Assembly (NCBI RefSeq): GCF_021130785.1
Contig: NC_060210.1
Location: forward strand, 183,488,001-183,552,000
DNA from: Homalodisca vitripennis
Taxonomy: Eukaryota; Arthropoda; Insecta; Hemiptera; Cicadellidae
DNA: 64,000 nucleotides
Direction of reading: 5' to 3'
The notes beneath the pieces were generated by a model. It saw only the letters and a program-made list of their open reading frames with translations. It was not told the origin of the DNA and searched no databases. The position numbers were made by a program, and so were the translations under genes. Below are positions 12,559 through 23,599 of this stretch, one piece after another; positions within the stretch are counted from its first letter, which is position 1; the number at the start of each line of letters is the position of its first letter.

Positions 12559-13999
12559 CCAGCGACACGATTACAGAGAATAAAATATAGAGAACTCGCC
12601 CAAGTTTTACAAAATTAAAAAGTAACAACTCGTACTCTTTTTTAGTTTTCTGCAATTAGCCTGATTTCATTTAAGAATATCTATCATCTATTGGATTTTC
12701 AAATAACTCTCGTATCCATCTGCTAAATTGCATGTTAAATTTAATTATTTTCAGCAAGCTAAAGTCTGAAAGGCATACACCTTTAAATTAGGGCATTTTA
12801 AACTTTAATTAAATACGAGAGATAAGTTCTATATAAAAGTTTTACGAAATAGTTTCTTAAATTTAATTATTTTAATATACTGATATTAATAGAAAGTTAG
12901 TTAGTATTAATATTATTCTATCATTTTGAAAGAAAAAAAATCGACAAATTAAAATAAATATTCAATTACTTGAATAGATCTTGTTATTAGTTCTATAAAT
13001 AAGATAATATTACAAATATTAACTGGTAGTTTGTAGTAACAAGTACAGTTCCAATACTAAACAGACTCATCCATCATGTCTCCTTCAGGAGAGGCTTTGG
13101 CGTAAATCTTGCCGATTCAGGAAGTAGAGATTGGAGATATCTTTTCGGACTCCTCCATAATAATATGAACAATATAGTAGCGGCTTCTACCACACTCATT
13201 TATTTGATGAAACGATATATTCCTTGCATTATATGCTTTTCAATTGGAAGTTACATTTTCATAAATCTTAAGTGTATTTAAATTTTTATAAGCACAACTC
13301 TTATTGTAACTCGACAAAAAGTGACAAGCTAATCCACCTGTAGATTTAAAAATAAAAATTATGTGTGAAAGGAAGCGCTGATAAGTATAAATAAAAAGCA
13401 CAAAAATGGAAAATAGACCATTATAAAGTAATGTGAGAGGTACAAAAAACAGGTATACTAGTTTAAATACTGAAAATATTCAAGAAACCCGATAAAACTT
13501 TGTAAATAAAGCGAAAAGAAAAGCACAGAAAACATAATTTACAATAACATCTAAAATACGGAGTAATGCCTTAAATAAAGTAAAAATAAAAATACAGTGA
13601 AAAATTAAAAAGTAAATTGATACATTCACAAAGCTAAGTGAAATACAGAGAGAGTAAATGGAAGCAATAAAAAACTATTGTAAATACATATTAAAGAGCA
13701 TTTATCAACCGTAACAATACATGATGCAGAACAGTCGTTGAAATAAGTTGTCAAATATTGTACAACTCGGGACGAAGCAAAACAAAGTGGAGAAAAAACT
13801 TTTAAGAAACATACATAGTTAAAGTATTTTTAAAATGGTAGAAGGCAGTAAGAAATTGTTGAAAACAGTTTTAGTAAAACAACTAATTAAAATAATTTGA
13901 AAAATACCTAAAGTTTTCAGCGAAATTCCAGTATTTTCGTACTATTATGTGTTCCAAACCATTATTACTTATTCTTAGCTCTTTTGGGTTCCTGTCTCA
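12559..13999. other. spacer of giant palindrome 1
   Basis: About 1.45 kb of AT-rich sequence with no inverted match within the window. It has an A-rich section with purine runs around 13360-13900. I see no gene in it. Confidence 0.6.
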
Positions 14000-14001
14000 A
14001 G

Positions 14002-14146
14002 GAGGGAACAATCAACCAGACACTTTAATGGCCCTTCAGCCAGGTGACGTCACGCCTGGTCAGCACAGGGCCTGGCTCGTGTACCATTGTAGCCCTTTGT
14101 CCCTTTATGTTCCTTCTGACACAATTGAGCTGTCACTTAAGAATTC
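14002..14146. repeat. 145-bp identical segment (right copy)
   Basis: Reverse complement of 12409-12553 without mismatch. It contains TGACGTCA at 14045-14052. An ATG-initiated 74-codon plus-strand frame (13947-14171) spans it, and the equivalent frame is also open across the left copy, but the peptide resembles nothing I know, so I do not call it coding. Confidence 0.85.
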
Positions 14147-15619
14147 ATTTCAAGTAACATCTCCGAGTTAATTAAACTATTTTAAAATCAATTTTCTTTA
14201 TGAGTAAATATGCAGAAAATGCAGATTGTATTAATACAATATAAACTTATAAAGTAACACAGTTCACTAAATATCTTAGATCTGTATAGTCAATGAAATT
14301 GAGTTTACTCAAAAATCTAAGTACTTCATTCATAGAGCCAGACCTATACGGGAAGATAAGTAATCTGATTCCCGATCTTCAATTAGTAAGAAAACATGTA
14401 TACTTTTTCAGGCTTGCAGCCTACAGACCTACATTAAGTATATCGACTAAATTCATCGAATAATAATAATTAATAAAAATAAATCACCACATGGCATTTT
14501 ATTAAGCGCTACTTTCAAGAGGTTGTTTTTCTGTTAAAATATTTTAGTCACTTTGAGGGAAGTTTTATAAAATAATTAAAAATGTTATAACGGAAAATTT
14601 TGAATTCGGGAATAATAATGATATTATTTATGAAAACGTAATCTAATTGTAACGGTCACCAAATAGGTGTTTAAACTTTCAAGAGAAGTAGGCCAAAGTG
14701 GCTGTTTCATTTAGTTTATATTAGAATTTTGTTAAATATTAAGGAACAGTGATTAATGGGTAGTTTAATGCAGATAACAAAGACTTGTATTACAGTTTGT
14801 CTGATGAACGGTTTGAAATACTATTTAAACACTGGTATAAAATCAAATTTAGAATAAAAAACTTTTAGTGTTCGCACATAACAAAGTAATGAGCGGAAGT
14901 GGCCTTACACTATAGAGGTATGTCTGGTAAGAATATGTAGGAAAGTTTCTTAAGTTTACCATTAGGACAACCTTAAAATCATTCTTTTCCTTTTTACGAT
15001 AGCTAAGATGTTATGCTATCATGGTAAAAAGTATTTTATAGTGTTATTATTTATTGTATTTTGAAAAAATATTTTAACAAAATCTTGGAAATAAAAAAAG
15101 TACCTACTATGCTGAAAATTAGCCAAAGGTTAGATCACGTATACAGAGTAATGGCAGAAAATATTTAGTTTTGAACACTACATTATGAAACACTATACTT
15201 ATAAAACTACGTTTTATCAATCAAAATCAATTACAAATTGATTTAGGTTTTTGAAATTTTAAAAAGAAGTTACGTCTTTAAAAGAAGATTTTAACTAGAT
15301 ATATACAGTTTATATAATTTGAAATTGTTAAAGGAAATTGTTTTGATATATATTGTTAAAAGTAAATACATTTGTACTATAATTAGGCTGTATTTAACAA
15401 TACGTTTTGCATTGAATATAAATTAAAATATATATAAAAATATAATGTGAGGAGCAAATAATAGTTGAAATAGTCATAGTGTGTAGTAAAATCATTGATC
15501 CCAGTTGTTCCGTTCTACTTATCTCTACTTTGACGAATACACAGCCGAAGATAAGTGAATCCTTTTCTACCGTCCTACAGTAGCTGCACCTGCCGCCATT
15601 GTTCTTGTTCTGACAGCAA

Positions 15620-15621
<2 letters not shown>

Positions 15622-15650
<29 letters not shown>
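15622..15650. repeat. (TC)n microsatellite
   Basis: A TC run of about 14.5 units, the shortened counterpart of the 66-bp GA tract in the left arm. It sits next to the point where the right arm is interrupted. Confidence 0.95.
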
Positions 15651-15652
<2 letters not shown>

Positions 15653-15655
15653 ATA

Positions 15656-18536
15656 CCGTTAGGTGTAATATTGATGATTATTTAATCCCCATTTTAAAAT
15701 CTATTGGGAATTTTTTATCCTTTTTTTAATTCATTTGGAAAAAAAACATTAAACCGTATTTTATTCGATGCAATATCTGTTTTAATCTCACTTTAGTGGC
15801 CAGAGTAGAATTGGCACTAATCGTTTAAAGCCTCTTTGACCCCATTCACGATCGGACTCGTTAACCATCTGATACATTCGGATATGTTTTAGGCCATTAA
15901 AATATTTTTTTATTATGTAATAAACAGATACGTCCAAAACACGGTTTAATGTTGATATAAAAAAGAAATCAACTCAATAAAAAAAATTATTACAATTGGC
16001 GGATGACACCTGTAAACCACTACGAACTACGTTATCAGTATAGTTTTTTATACTCAAGACATTATTTAACACAAAACATTTCTGTAAATTCATGAGAGAG
16101 CGGAACAATGTTTGAAAACTACATTTTAGAAGCCAGTTGTGTTTTTATAGTACAACTTAAAAACAGCGATTTGCTTTCAAATCATTGTTATTTTCAACTG
16201 GTGTGATAAAACATATACGTCATGCATAACAAGGAAGTATTTTATGAAAAGCAGCCATCTGCAAATGGCTGATTGTGAGTTCGTAGTTTTGTAGATTAAT
16301 TTGTTCAAAACTTAATAATTAATGGTAAGTCATTACATTTTGAAAGCCCCAATAATTTACAACTCACTAGAGATCTATGCTCCTGCCATATGTACTTGTC
16401 TTGTAAAATTAAAATAATAGGGGTTTCAAAATATGATGATATGCCATTAATTACTTAGTTTCTAAATGATTACCAACAAACTATCAATGCATCACAAATA
16501 TCCTATTCTTGAAGATGGCAGTGTTTCATAGAACACCTTCAACTTAATTATCTCTAAAAATACTTTTCATTATCAGTTAAAAAGAAGAAATATAAAAGCA
16601 ATATAGCGTTGTTTTAGTTTTACAGATATATTTAATTAGAATACATATTTGCTATAAAACAAGGTTTATTTTATACCGATAACCATTAAATAAGATTTCG
16701 TTATGTGTTTTAAAAGGACGGGGCTAGTCTAATAAGTAATGTAACCAAGGCAAAACATAAATTGTTTTCCTAATAGTTTTTTTTTTTTTATTTTTATTGG
16801 AAAACTTCAAAACAGAGTGGAACGTGCTCTGGTAACAAGATATCAGGACGCGAGGTCAGTATGAGAGAGAAGCTCCTGGAATAGAATGATAATAACTCTT
16901 CACAACAAACTAGGCTACTTCGGCTATTGATGCACTTGTCTGTTGCAGTTGTTGCATTATAGATAAACAAACAATATTGAACATTTATATATTTTGCCAT
17001 CACAATCGTGTAACAAAATACATACTTATTCTGAACGGAACACTAAATACGAGTACCTTACAGTGTTTTATTATTATTGCGTGTAAAAGCGCTCTTCTAT
17101 TAATATTTGTTTAAAATTTTAGCACCTTTTTATAATTTATTATACATTGATTATCGGAAATCTGTAGAAGGTTTCACAATATAAGTGTTGACTCTTAAGA
17201 CTGTGAAATAACATAAAGTTAGGTGTCAAAAATATTGGCGGAATTTTAAATATTGTGGTTTAGTGCTTATAACCAGATGTAAGGAAGAAACGCCTTGCCT
17301 AAAAATAAATAAAATAAGAAAATACTAAAAAAATCTAATCTTCCTTTAGAAAAAATAGCATACGTTAAAAATACAGAACTTTTGTTAGTGAGAAAACAGG
17401 AAAATCTGTTTAATAAAATAAATAACTTCAATAAGTAGACAATATGATGGCAGACTGTTGTATATTATTTATCGTGATAAATGTAAGCCAGTTTTCTTTT
17501 TTATAAAATAGCAGAAAAAAGCTACTAACCGGAAAATCGCTTATAAATTCGAGTTATATTTTTAATGTAAGTAGGTTGACTCTGGTGGCCTAATTACTCC
17601 TTTCTTTGTAATGGAAAGTTCTATTTTCGACAGTACACACCTACTATAGTGTATTATGTGTACGAGACACAGCCACTGAGTTCTACCATTGTGTTGTGGT
17701 TGCTAGTGTATCAACTAGGTCAAAATTTATGATGGTGTATTGGTTTTTAAACAGTTTGGAGGGTATTACTTATAACACGTGTTTAATGACTGTATTATCA
17801 TGTTCAAATTAACTTAATTTTCATATCTTTTTACTTTGTTGGCATTTTAATTAATTTTAGATAAAAAGACAAACTTGGCTGAGCTTAAGCGAACCTTATT
17901 GTTCGAAGGTCTGCACAAATTTTATTTCTGTGTGTCTTGGCTATCTGTGTATCTGACAGTACGATTATAAACAAACTGAGTACAAACATGTGACATTTCA
18001 ACACGTGACATATTAACTCATGACGTCAAACTACCTGAACACATACAACGCCGTCACATGGTTATTTGGTGTGTTATTCAAACACTTCTCTGAAACCTAA
18101 ATTAATGTATAAAATGTGAGCACATCAAGATATCGCGAGATATATTTAAAACGTATTTGCACTTATGTATTTGCAGGCTTTAAGTTCCATGATGATGCCG
18201 GTATATGTTATTTCACTGAAAGTCACTGAAGCCAATTCAAAAGGCTAGAGATTGTTTTACCAAGACGTTGTAAATATTTTCCTTTAGATTATCTGTTTTT
18301 CCACAGAAGAAAATGTGCTATAGAGCTGTAAATTTAGAAAGCAATGTTATGTGATACACGATGTCGTATAGACTTACCTTGCATTCAGTTAATTTTCACT
18401 CGGAATGTAAAAGAATTCAGCAAAATTCACGTTTTCTAAGTGTTGCGTTGGGAAACACAAAAAGCGTATTATGTTTTAGTAAAATAAAACTGTACCAAAA
18501 GTGTGCAGTTATAATATCTAAAACTTGATTTGTTTT
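15656..18536. other. 2.9 kb sequence interrupting the right arm of palindrome 1
   Basis: The left arm passes straight from the TTTAACGTT motif (about 10841-10849) to the GA tract, while here 2.9 kb intervenes. The stretch is AT-rich, has a poly-T run near 16780 and a copy of dispersed family R1 at about 17878-18090. A 69-codon minus-strand frame at 16794-17003 ending PEHVPLCFEVFQ is not identifiable. It is either an insertion in this arm or a deletion in the other; I found no clear terminal repeats. Confidence 0.6.
17878..18090 (+). repeat. dispersed repeat family R1 copy
   Basis: GCTGAGCTTAAGCGAACC, then GTGTGTCTTGGCTATCTGTG and ACAGTACGATTATAAACAAA match, in diverged form, the family pattern (AGCGAAGCC edge, CTGTCTG-type core, NNACGATATCTCNNNAACNAACTGA). 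Confidence 0.5.
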
Positions 18537-19075
18537 TGTGAACGTTAAATCCTGCACTTCGAATTTCTTAAATTTGTAAGCCGACAAATGAGTGGTATAA
18601 ATAAACATAAAAAAGTCGGAATTGTGATTTCTTTACTAATCTAAACGTTTAAGGATAAATAAGTAATTAAATTACGTTCGAAAGCAAATATTTTCAACGT
18701 ACGATTATTTTGCCAATTTTTCATATAATAGTTGTCTCACTTAACGTCCTATTATTTTGGTATAATTAAAAATATCTAAAACTAATATAAAAAAAAAACT
18801 TGCACATTATGGATTATTTAAAGCAAATACAACTTGTCTTGGCAGACGAAGTTGCTTATATTTCACACAATATTGAAATTTATTTTAAATTTATATAAGT
18901 CTATTGGAAAGCATATTATGTATGAGGAATCGTCGTTAAAAGTATACAATTTGTTTTTAAATAAAAGGTTGAAAAAAAGTATTAGTTTGCTTAAAAATGT
19001 TATATACAACAACTTTTTGTGTTATATGTGAAGGCATGACCTTCTATGTTATATTTAAAAATGCATACAACAATA
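18537..19075 (-). repeat. giant palindrome 1, right arm, outer part
   Basis: Reverse complement of about 10317-10850. The blocks AACGTTAAATCCTGCACTTC, GCCGACAAATGAGTGGTATA and TTGCACATTATGGATTAT are all mirrored in the left arm. Homology ends near AATGCATACAACAATAT. ORFs across it are non-coding shadows of the repeat. Confidence 0.85.
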
Positions 19076-19966
19076 TTTAAGATTCAAGATTCATATTTTT
19101 GAGTAATAGGGACATAAACACGTGCGTGAAAATATATTGAAACTTTGGTTTTTGTTTAAAAAGAACAAAATAGTAACTCGGGATCACAATAGATGTTAAA
19201 GAACCTATTTTATAAGAAAGGTGGGTGCTTAATCAATAGCGACAACAAAAGACTATTATAGATGTGGTTGAATGTTTTATATATTGTCAAGGGTTGGTAT
19301 GATATCTCTACGGACACGTTGCAACGCTGTTGTTAGCCATTACGGTTTATATGAAATGAACACTGAAGCGTCATAACAATCCCAGTTGAGAGGAATATAC
19401 ATAACGGAATGTGTATTTATGCGGGACTGTTAATACAAAACACTACTACACTAAAGCGAAGCCATTTATCATTACAGCTTCATTAATGATTCATTTCTCT
19501 AAATGTGTTTCATTATAAATGATTTCATTGACAGAAATGTTTTTCATTGTTGGAAAATTTCATTTACGTAAGTGTTGTACAGAAATTAATTACGACATAA
19601 CGTTACATTACGTTAAGGTTTTCATCGTAACCCTTTATTAGTTTCAGCTCGATTTTCTCTAGTAATCTTACACAATAAACTAATACATGTAAACATTATT
19701 TCTTAATACATCTTGGGGTAACAGAGCACACGCTATGTTAAGTTGGTGGTAGTATATTTGTATATAATTTTTGAGATAGAACGCTAGAAGTGTCCTGTCT
19801 GTATATAGTTTGATTTTTTTATACATTTAACAAAAAGCTAAATATTTACATTTTAGTACGAAAAGATTTATTCATGGAGCATTAAAATATAAAAACATTT
19901 TTGTATTACAGAAATACAAAAAAATTAAAATACGTGTTCAATAATAGCACACTCTGCCGTGCAATG

Positions 19967-20004
19967 AGTGTGTGTGTGCGTGCAAGCGTGCGTGCGTGCG
20001 AGCG

Positions 20005-20058
<54 letters not shown>
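19967..20058. repeat. compound (TG)n/(CG TG)n microsatellite
   Basis: GTGTGTGTGCGTGCAAGCGT is followed by CGTGCGTGCGAGCGTAGG and then a pure TG run to 20058. The compound 5' part and pure 3' part suggest an old, partly degraded tract. Alternating purine/pyrimidine DNA of this length can adopt Z-form. Confidence 0.95.
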
Positions 20059-20061
<3 letters not shown>

Positions 20062-21182
20062 TTTTCTGCAGTAAAATTTTCAATTTAGCCGGTTTGTAAT
20101 GGACAGATTAATTTCTGAATATTGTGAAACAAGTTGAAAATATTATTTGTCTTTTGACTTATACGTAAATATTATAGTATGCAATAAATTTTAGACTATA
20201 CAAATCTAAGTACTGACATGATCAAGAGTACTTTTTTTTCGGATTGATTTATTCTGCTATTATTTCGATGCCATTAAAAATGTTAAGACCAATTTAAAAA
20301 AATATTTACTAACGCTGACGGAACGAGTGTTTGCCATTGCTACAGCTCAACTGAAATATAATTTTTTTTAATTAGGTGTAAACGTACTTTTCATTCAAAT
20401 TTCTTTTTTTTTTACAGAATAATTCATATATATGCAATAAAGACACAGTTTTCCTAAAAAAACCAGTTTGTGTTTGATATAAAATACCTTTTTGTTTTAT
20501 CAAAGTTTATTAGATCTTAACAATACTATACTGAGAATTCACTGATTGGAAATTCAGTCCGTAGCTGCAGAGCACAAGGTATTAAAAATTACTACAATAT
20601 TAACTAACAGCAACATTACGTTTTATTTCTAAAGTATAATCTGCAGCATAAAACGCTAATTAAATATGATGAAACTTCAAGATATATAATACTTGTTTAT
20701 ACATTTAATGCAATTAAGTTAAATCGAATAATAACCAGAGTCAGAGAGAGTTAATGTAAATAAATATGCCAGATTACAACGCCGGTTGTACATTGCTACA
20801 GTTTTCATTATAGAGAATGAAGAACAATTGTATATAATGAAAGGATAGGTGGAACTGAGTTAGGCCGTCAGACTAATACAACACTACACAGGCCAGTGTG
20901 TTGACTGTCGCACTGTGTGGGGTTAGCGAGGGGCTTTTCAGCACTTAACGCATTACTCTATTGTAGTACCGTCACAAAGCCACTGTAGTTTCTCATTATT
21001 TTCTAGCTTATCCACAAGACCAATCTTTCACTTTTCATGTACTCCTATATATTCCATTGATACACTGATTTATTACTTGAGGAGTAGACTATAACAAGGT
21101 AACTGCTTAATTTGTAATTGAAGTATCTTGCAGACAGGTGGAATAAACAGTTTTCCAGTCCATTAAACGAAAGGTGTTGTTA

Positions 21183-21270
21183 ACGCCCAGCCAAATCTCA
21201 TAGAAGTATCACAAATATGTCACTTTATTCAGAAGTAATGAGTTTTAAATTATCTCCACAAACAGACAGT
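21183..21270 (-). repeat. dispersed repeat family R1 fragment
   Basis: On the minus strand it reads ...ACTTCTATGAGATTTGGCTG GGCGTTAAC, matching the ATGGGATTTGGCTAAGTGTT ending of the copy at 40.13 kb and the ATGAGATTTGGCTGAGATTT of that at 45.84 kb. Confidence 0.5.
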
Positions 21271-23079
21271 TAGAGCGATTAACACATAGAAGAGAAGTTG
21301 TCCAAGTCTCCTGAGTGATTGGTTTCACTAACTCTCAGCTAACTAATTGGTGATATAAGTGATATTTCTCTATAATTTTTCCATTGTCTATCAAAGAAAT
21401 AAGCTCATTTTTACAAGAAAGTAAACTCAGGTAAAAGTCTTGATCAGAGTTTGGTAGGAAACGAAGCCAGTTAGGCACTCTCAAGTTGTTAAAGATAAAA
21501 ATACAGTTCTTCAGTTTTAGGTTTTTAACCTTAATCATTAGAACATGCGAACATCAATTGTGGAGGTCTAGCCTATTAAGCTGTTTGTTATGTATATGGC
21601 ACTTACCTTTGCAATTGGACAGAAAAAAGAACTTTGAGGGTTAATATTCATCATGGAAGATAGCAAAACACACTTTAAAGATATCTTTTCATCTAACAGC
21701 TTGCTCTTGTAACGTTTCTTTGGTTAACAATTTTAATATTCCACTAATTGCAATGAATTCCAATGTGAGCGAATGATGTGGCAGCAGATAAGACATATTC
21801 ATGCAGTAGGAACAATCCCGTACACCGTGGTTTAACTCACTAAGCACTGTATCCAAACGAAAAGATAACATGAAAAATATAACATTTGTTAATAAATTAG
21901 TATAAATTAAAATTTAATTTTTAGAATTTTAAAGTGTTTTTTACTGTGGTGAAAATATTCCTACAGTATAGGTGGATGAAATTGAGTATTCATTGATAAA
22001 CGTGGTGAAGAGAAAGAATTATTATTTAGTACACACAATTATTTTCTTAAACTAAACATATTGTTACTTGCTTTCTTGTGTTCATACTACCACTATGGTA
22101 TTTTTTTTTTATAAATAAATTTTGTACACTAAAATTACATAGCAAATTATTAAAATCATTCAGGAACTTCTATAAAGTATTATGTTTTAAACATATTCGT
22201 CACGTATTTTCAAACTTACTTAAATTTACAATTCCCAAGTTCTGACCACGTACACATCACAGGGGTTAACGTGATGCTTTAGCCGACACAGACGTACCAG
22301 GAATATTAACGTGTCATCATCTCAAGGGCAAACGCTATATAAGTTGTAAAAGAGCTGATTTACATGCGGGTTTCCTTCTGAAACTATTTAGTACCATTTT
22401 TTATTAAACTGTTTCCTTTCCTAATCCATTTTCAACAGCTTTTGGCAAATAACAGTTATACTGACAAAGTACGTTACATTCAGCTAGAACGATTTTATCA
22501 CAATCATTGGCTACTATCAAAATCCAGTTCTTAATTTTCAAGAAAAGTATGAATTTTGTGAAATCATTCTCCGTATGTACTAATTATTTGCAACTAACAG
22601 AACAATTTTTTAGTTTTTGAAAGTGAAGAAAACATTTTCAATCTAAATGAGATTGCTGTAAAGTTCTATGTAAAATGAAGCAGTGGAATATTTATATCAT
22701 GGAACATAGTAAATATCCGATGCGTAAAATCCAAAAATGGATAATACTGTTTTATCACAAGTTTATGCAGTAGACTGACAATATGGTGTTACCACCATGG
22801 CATAGAAATAATTACATTAGTACAAATATTGTTTGAGGATTTAAACAGATCAAAGGATTCTTAATTAAGTACCTACTTAAAAAAGTAATCAGAATAGTCA
22901 TTTATGAAATTAATAAGCATATGCACAGCCAAAATCTCGTATAAATATTTCGTACATGATACGAATACTTTATACATAACATAATAAAGTATGTTTTAAT
23001 GTATATTGAATATTTATTTTAAAGATATGCAGCAACCTTTTATTTTGATTTAATTTATTGTTCATTGTAGAAGTGTATG

Positions 23080-23344
23080 TGTACAATGAAGCAAGTTGTT
23101 ATTTTTTTAAATTGTAAAGAGTTCATTTATTTATGTTGTGTAAAGAAATTTAAATATTAATTTGTGTAACTGCCAGCGGTTTAGTTTAGTTTAGTTTGTT
23201 ATGTCAAGTTCATATTAAGAGTACATTAATTTTAGTTAGGATGGCTGCTTTGGTAATAATTGAAGGTTTTGTACTTTGTTTGTGCTATATCATGTCCTGT
23301 AGCTGTCATGTAAAATTGAAAAAAAAAAATAAATAAATAAATAA
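23080..23344 (+). mobile_element. probable 3' end of a 5'-truncated LINE-type retroelement
   Basis: A 3'UTR-like sequence ending GTCCTGTAGCTGTCATG is followed by an A-run and then (TAAA/AATA) repeats to 23344, the tail type expected of non-LTR retroelements. No reverse transcriptase sequence precedes it, so it would be heavily 5'-truncated; the start is uncertain. A (TTTAG)3 run lies at about 23181-23198. I did not find a convincing target-site duplication. Confidence 0.4.
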
Positions 23345-23395
23345 TTTTCAAAATAGCATGTTAAAACATAAGAAGTAATAACATATAACTCTAAA

Positions 23396-23590
23396 ATTAG
23401 CCGTCAGCAATACACTAATAAGCTTTCATAGCTTTAGGCGGAGTATAAATACTATCTTGTAATTCAATCATTACCAAACAGCTCTGTTACCAAGCAGCTC
23501 TGTTATGAAACAGCTCCGTTATAATAGTCCAATTACAATGATTTGCGGCAGTAACTAAATGAGACCCTTTGTACAGAGGCTGACATTTAT
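23396..23590 (+). repeat. dispersed repeat family R3, copy 1
   Basis: TTAGCCGTCAGCAATACACT at the start, TCCAATTACAATGATTTGCG in the middle and GCTGACATTTATTT at the end all recur at about 31090-31245 with substitutions. It contains three tandem 16-bp units (23476-23523) absent as a triplet from the second copy. Confidence 0.7.
23476..23523. repeat. three tandem 16-bp units
   Basis: AAACAGCTCTGTTACC, AAGCAGCTCTGTTATG and AAACAGCTCCGTTATA follow one another without gaps. Only one equivalent unit (AAACAGCTCTGGTATAA) is present in the relative at about 31169, so the triplication happened in this copy or was lost in the other. Confidence 0.85.
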
Positions 23591-23599
23591 TTGGAATTA

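Larger units (their letters stand above)
14000..15655 (-). repeat. giant palindrome 1, right arm, inner part
   Basis: This is the reverse complement of about 10927-12553. It runs from the 145-bp identical block outwards to the TC tract. Sequence at about 15480-15620 (GTTCCGTTCTACTTATCTCT and following) mirrors 10925-11060. Homology stops just after the TC tract at about 15655 and resumes at about 18537. Confidence 0.85.
19076..23075. other. AT-rich stretch with a TG microsatellite and one R1 fragment
   Basis: No supportable gene. Short frames at 21335-21538 and 21689-21871 (minus) are not recognisable. The microsatellite and the R1 fragment are listed separately. Confidence 0.5.

Noticed and set aside
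19967..20058. TG tract as a gene-regulatory element
   Set aside because: A compound microsatellite explains it fully; no gene lies near.
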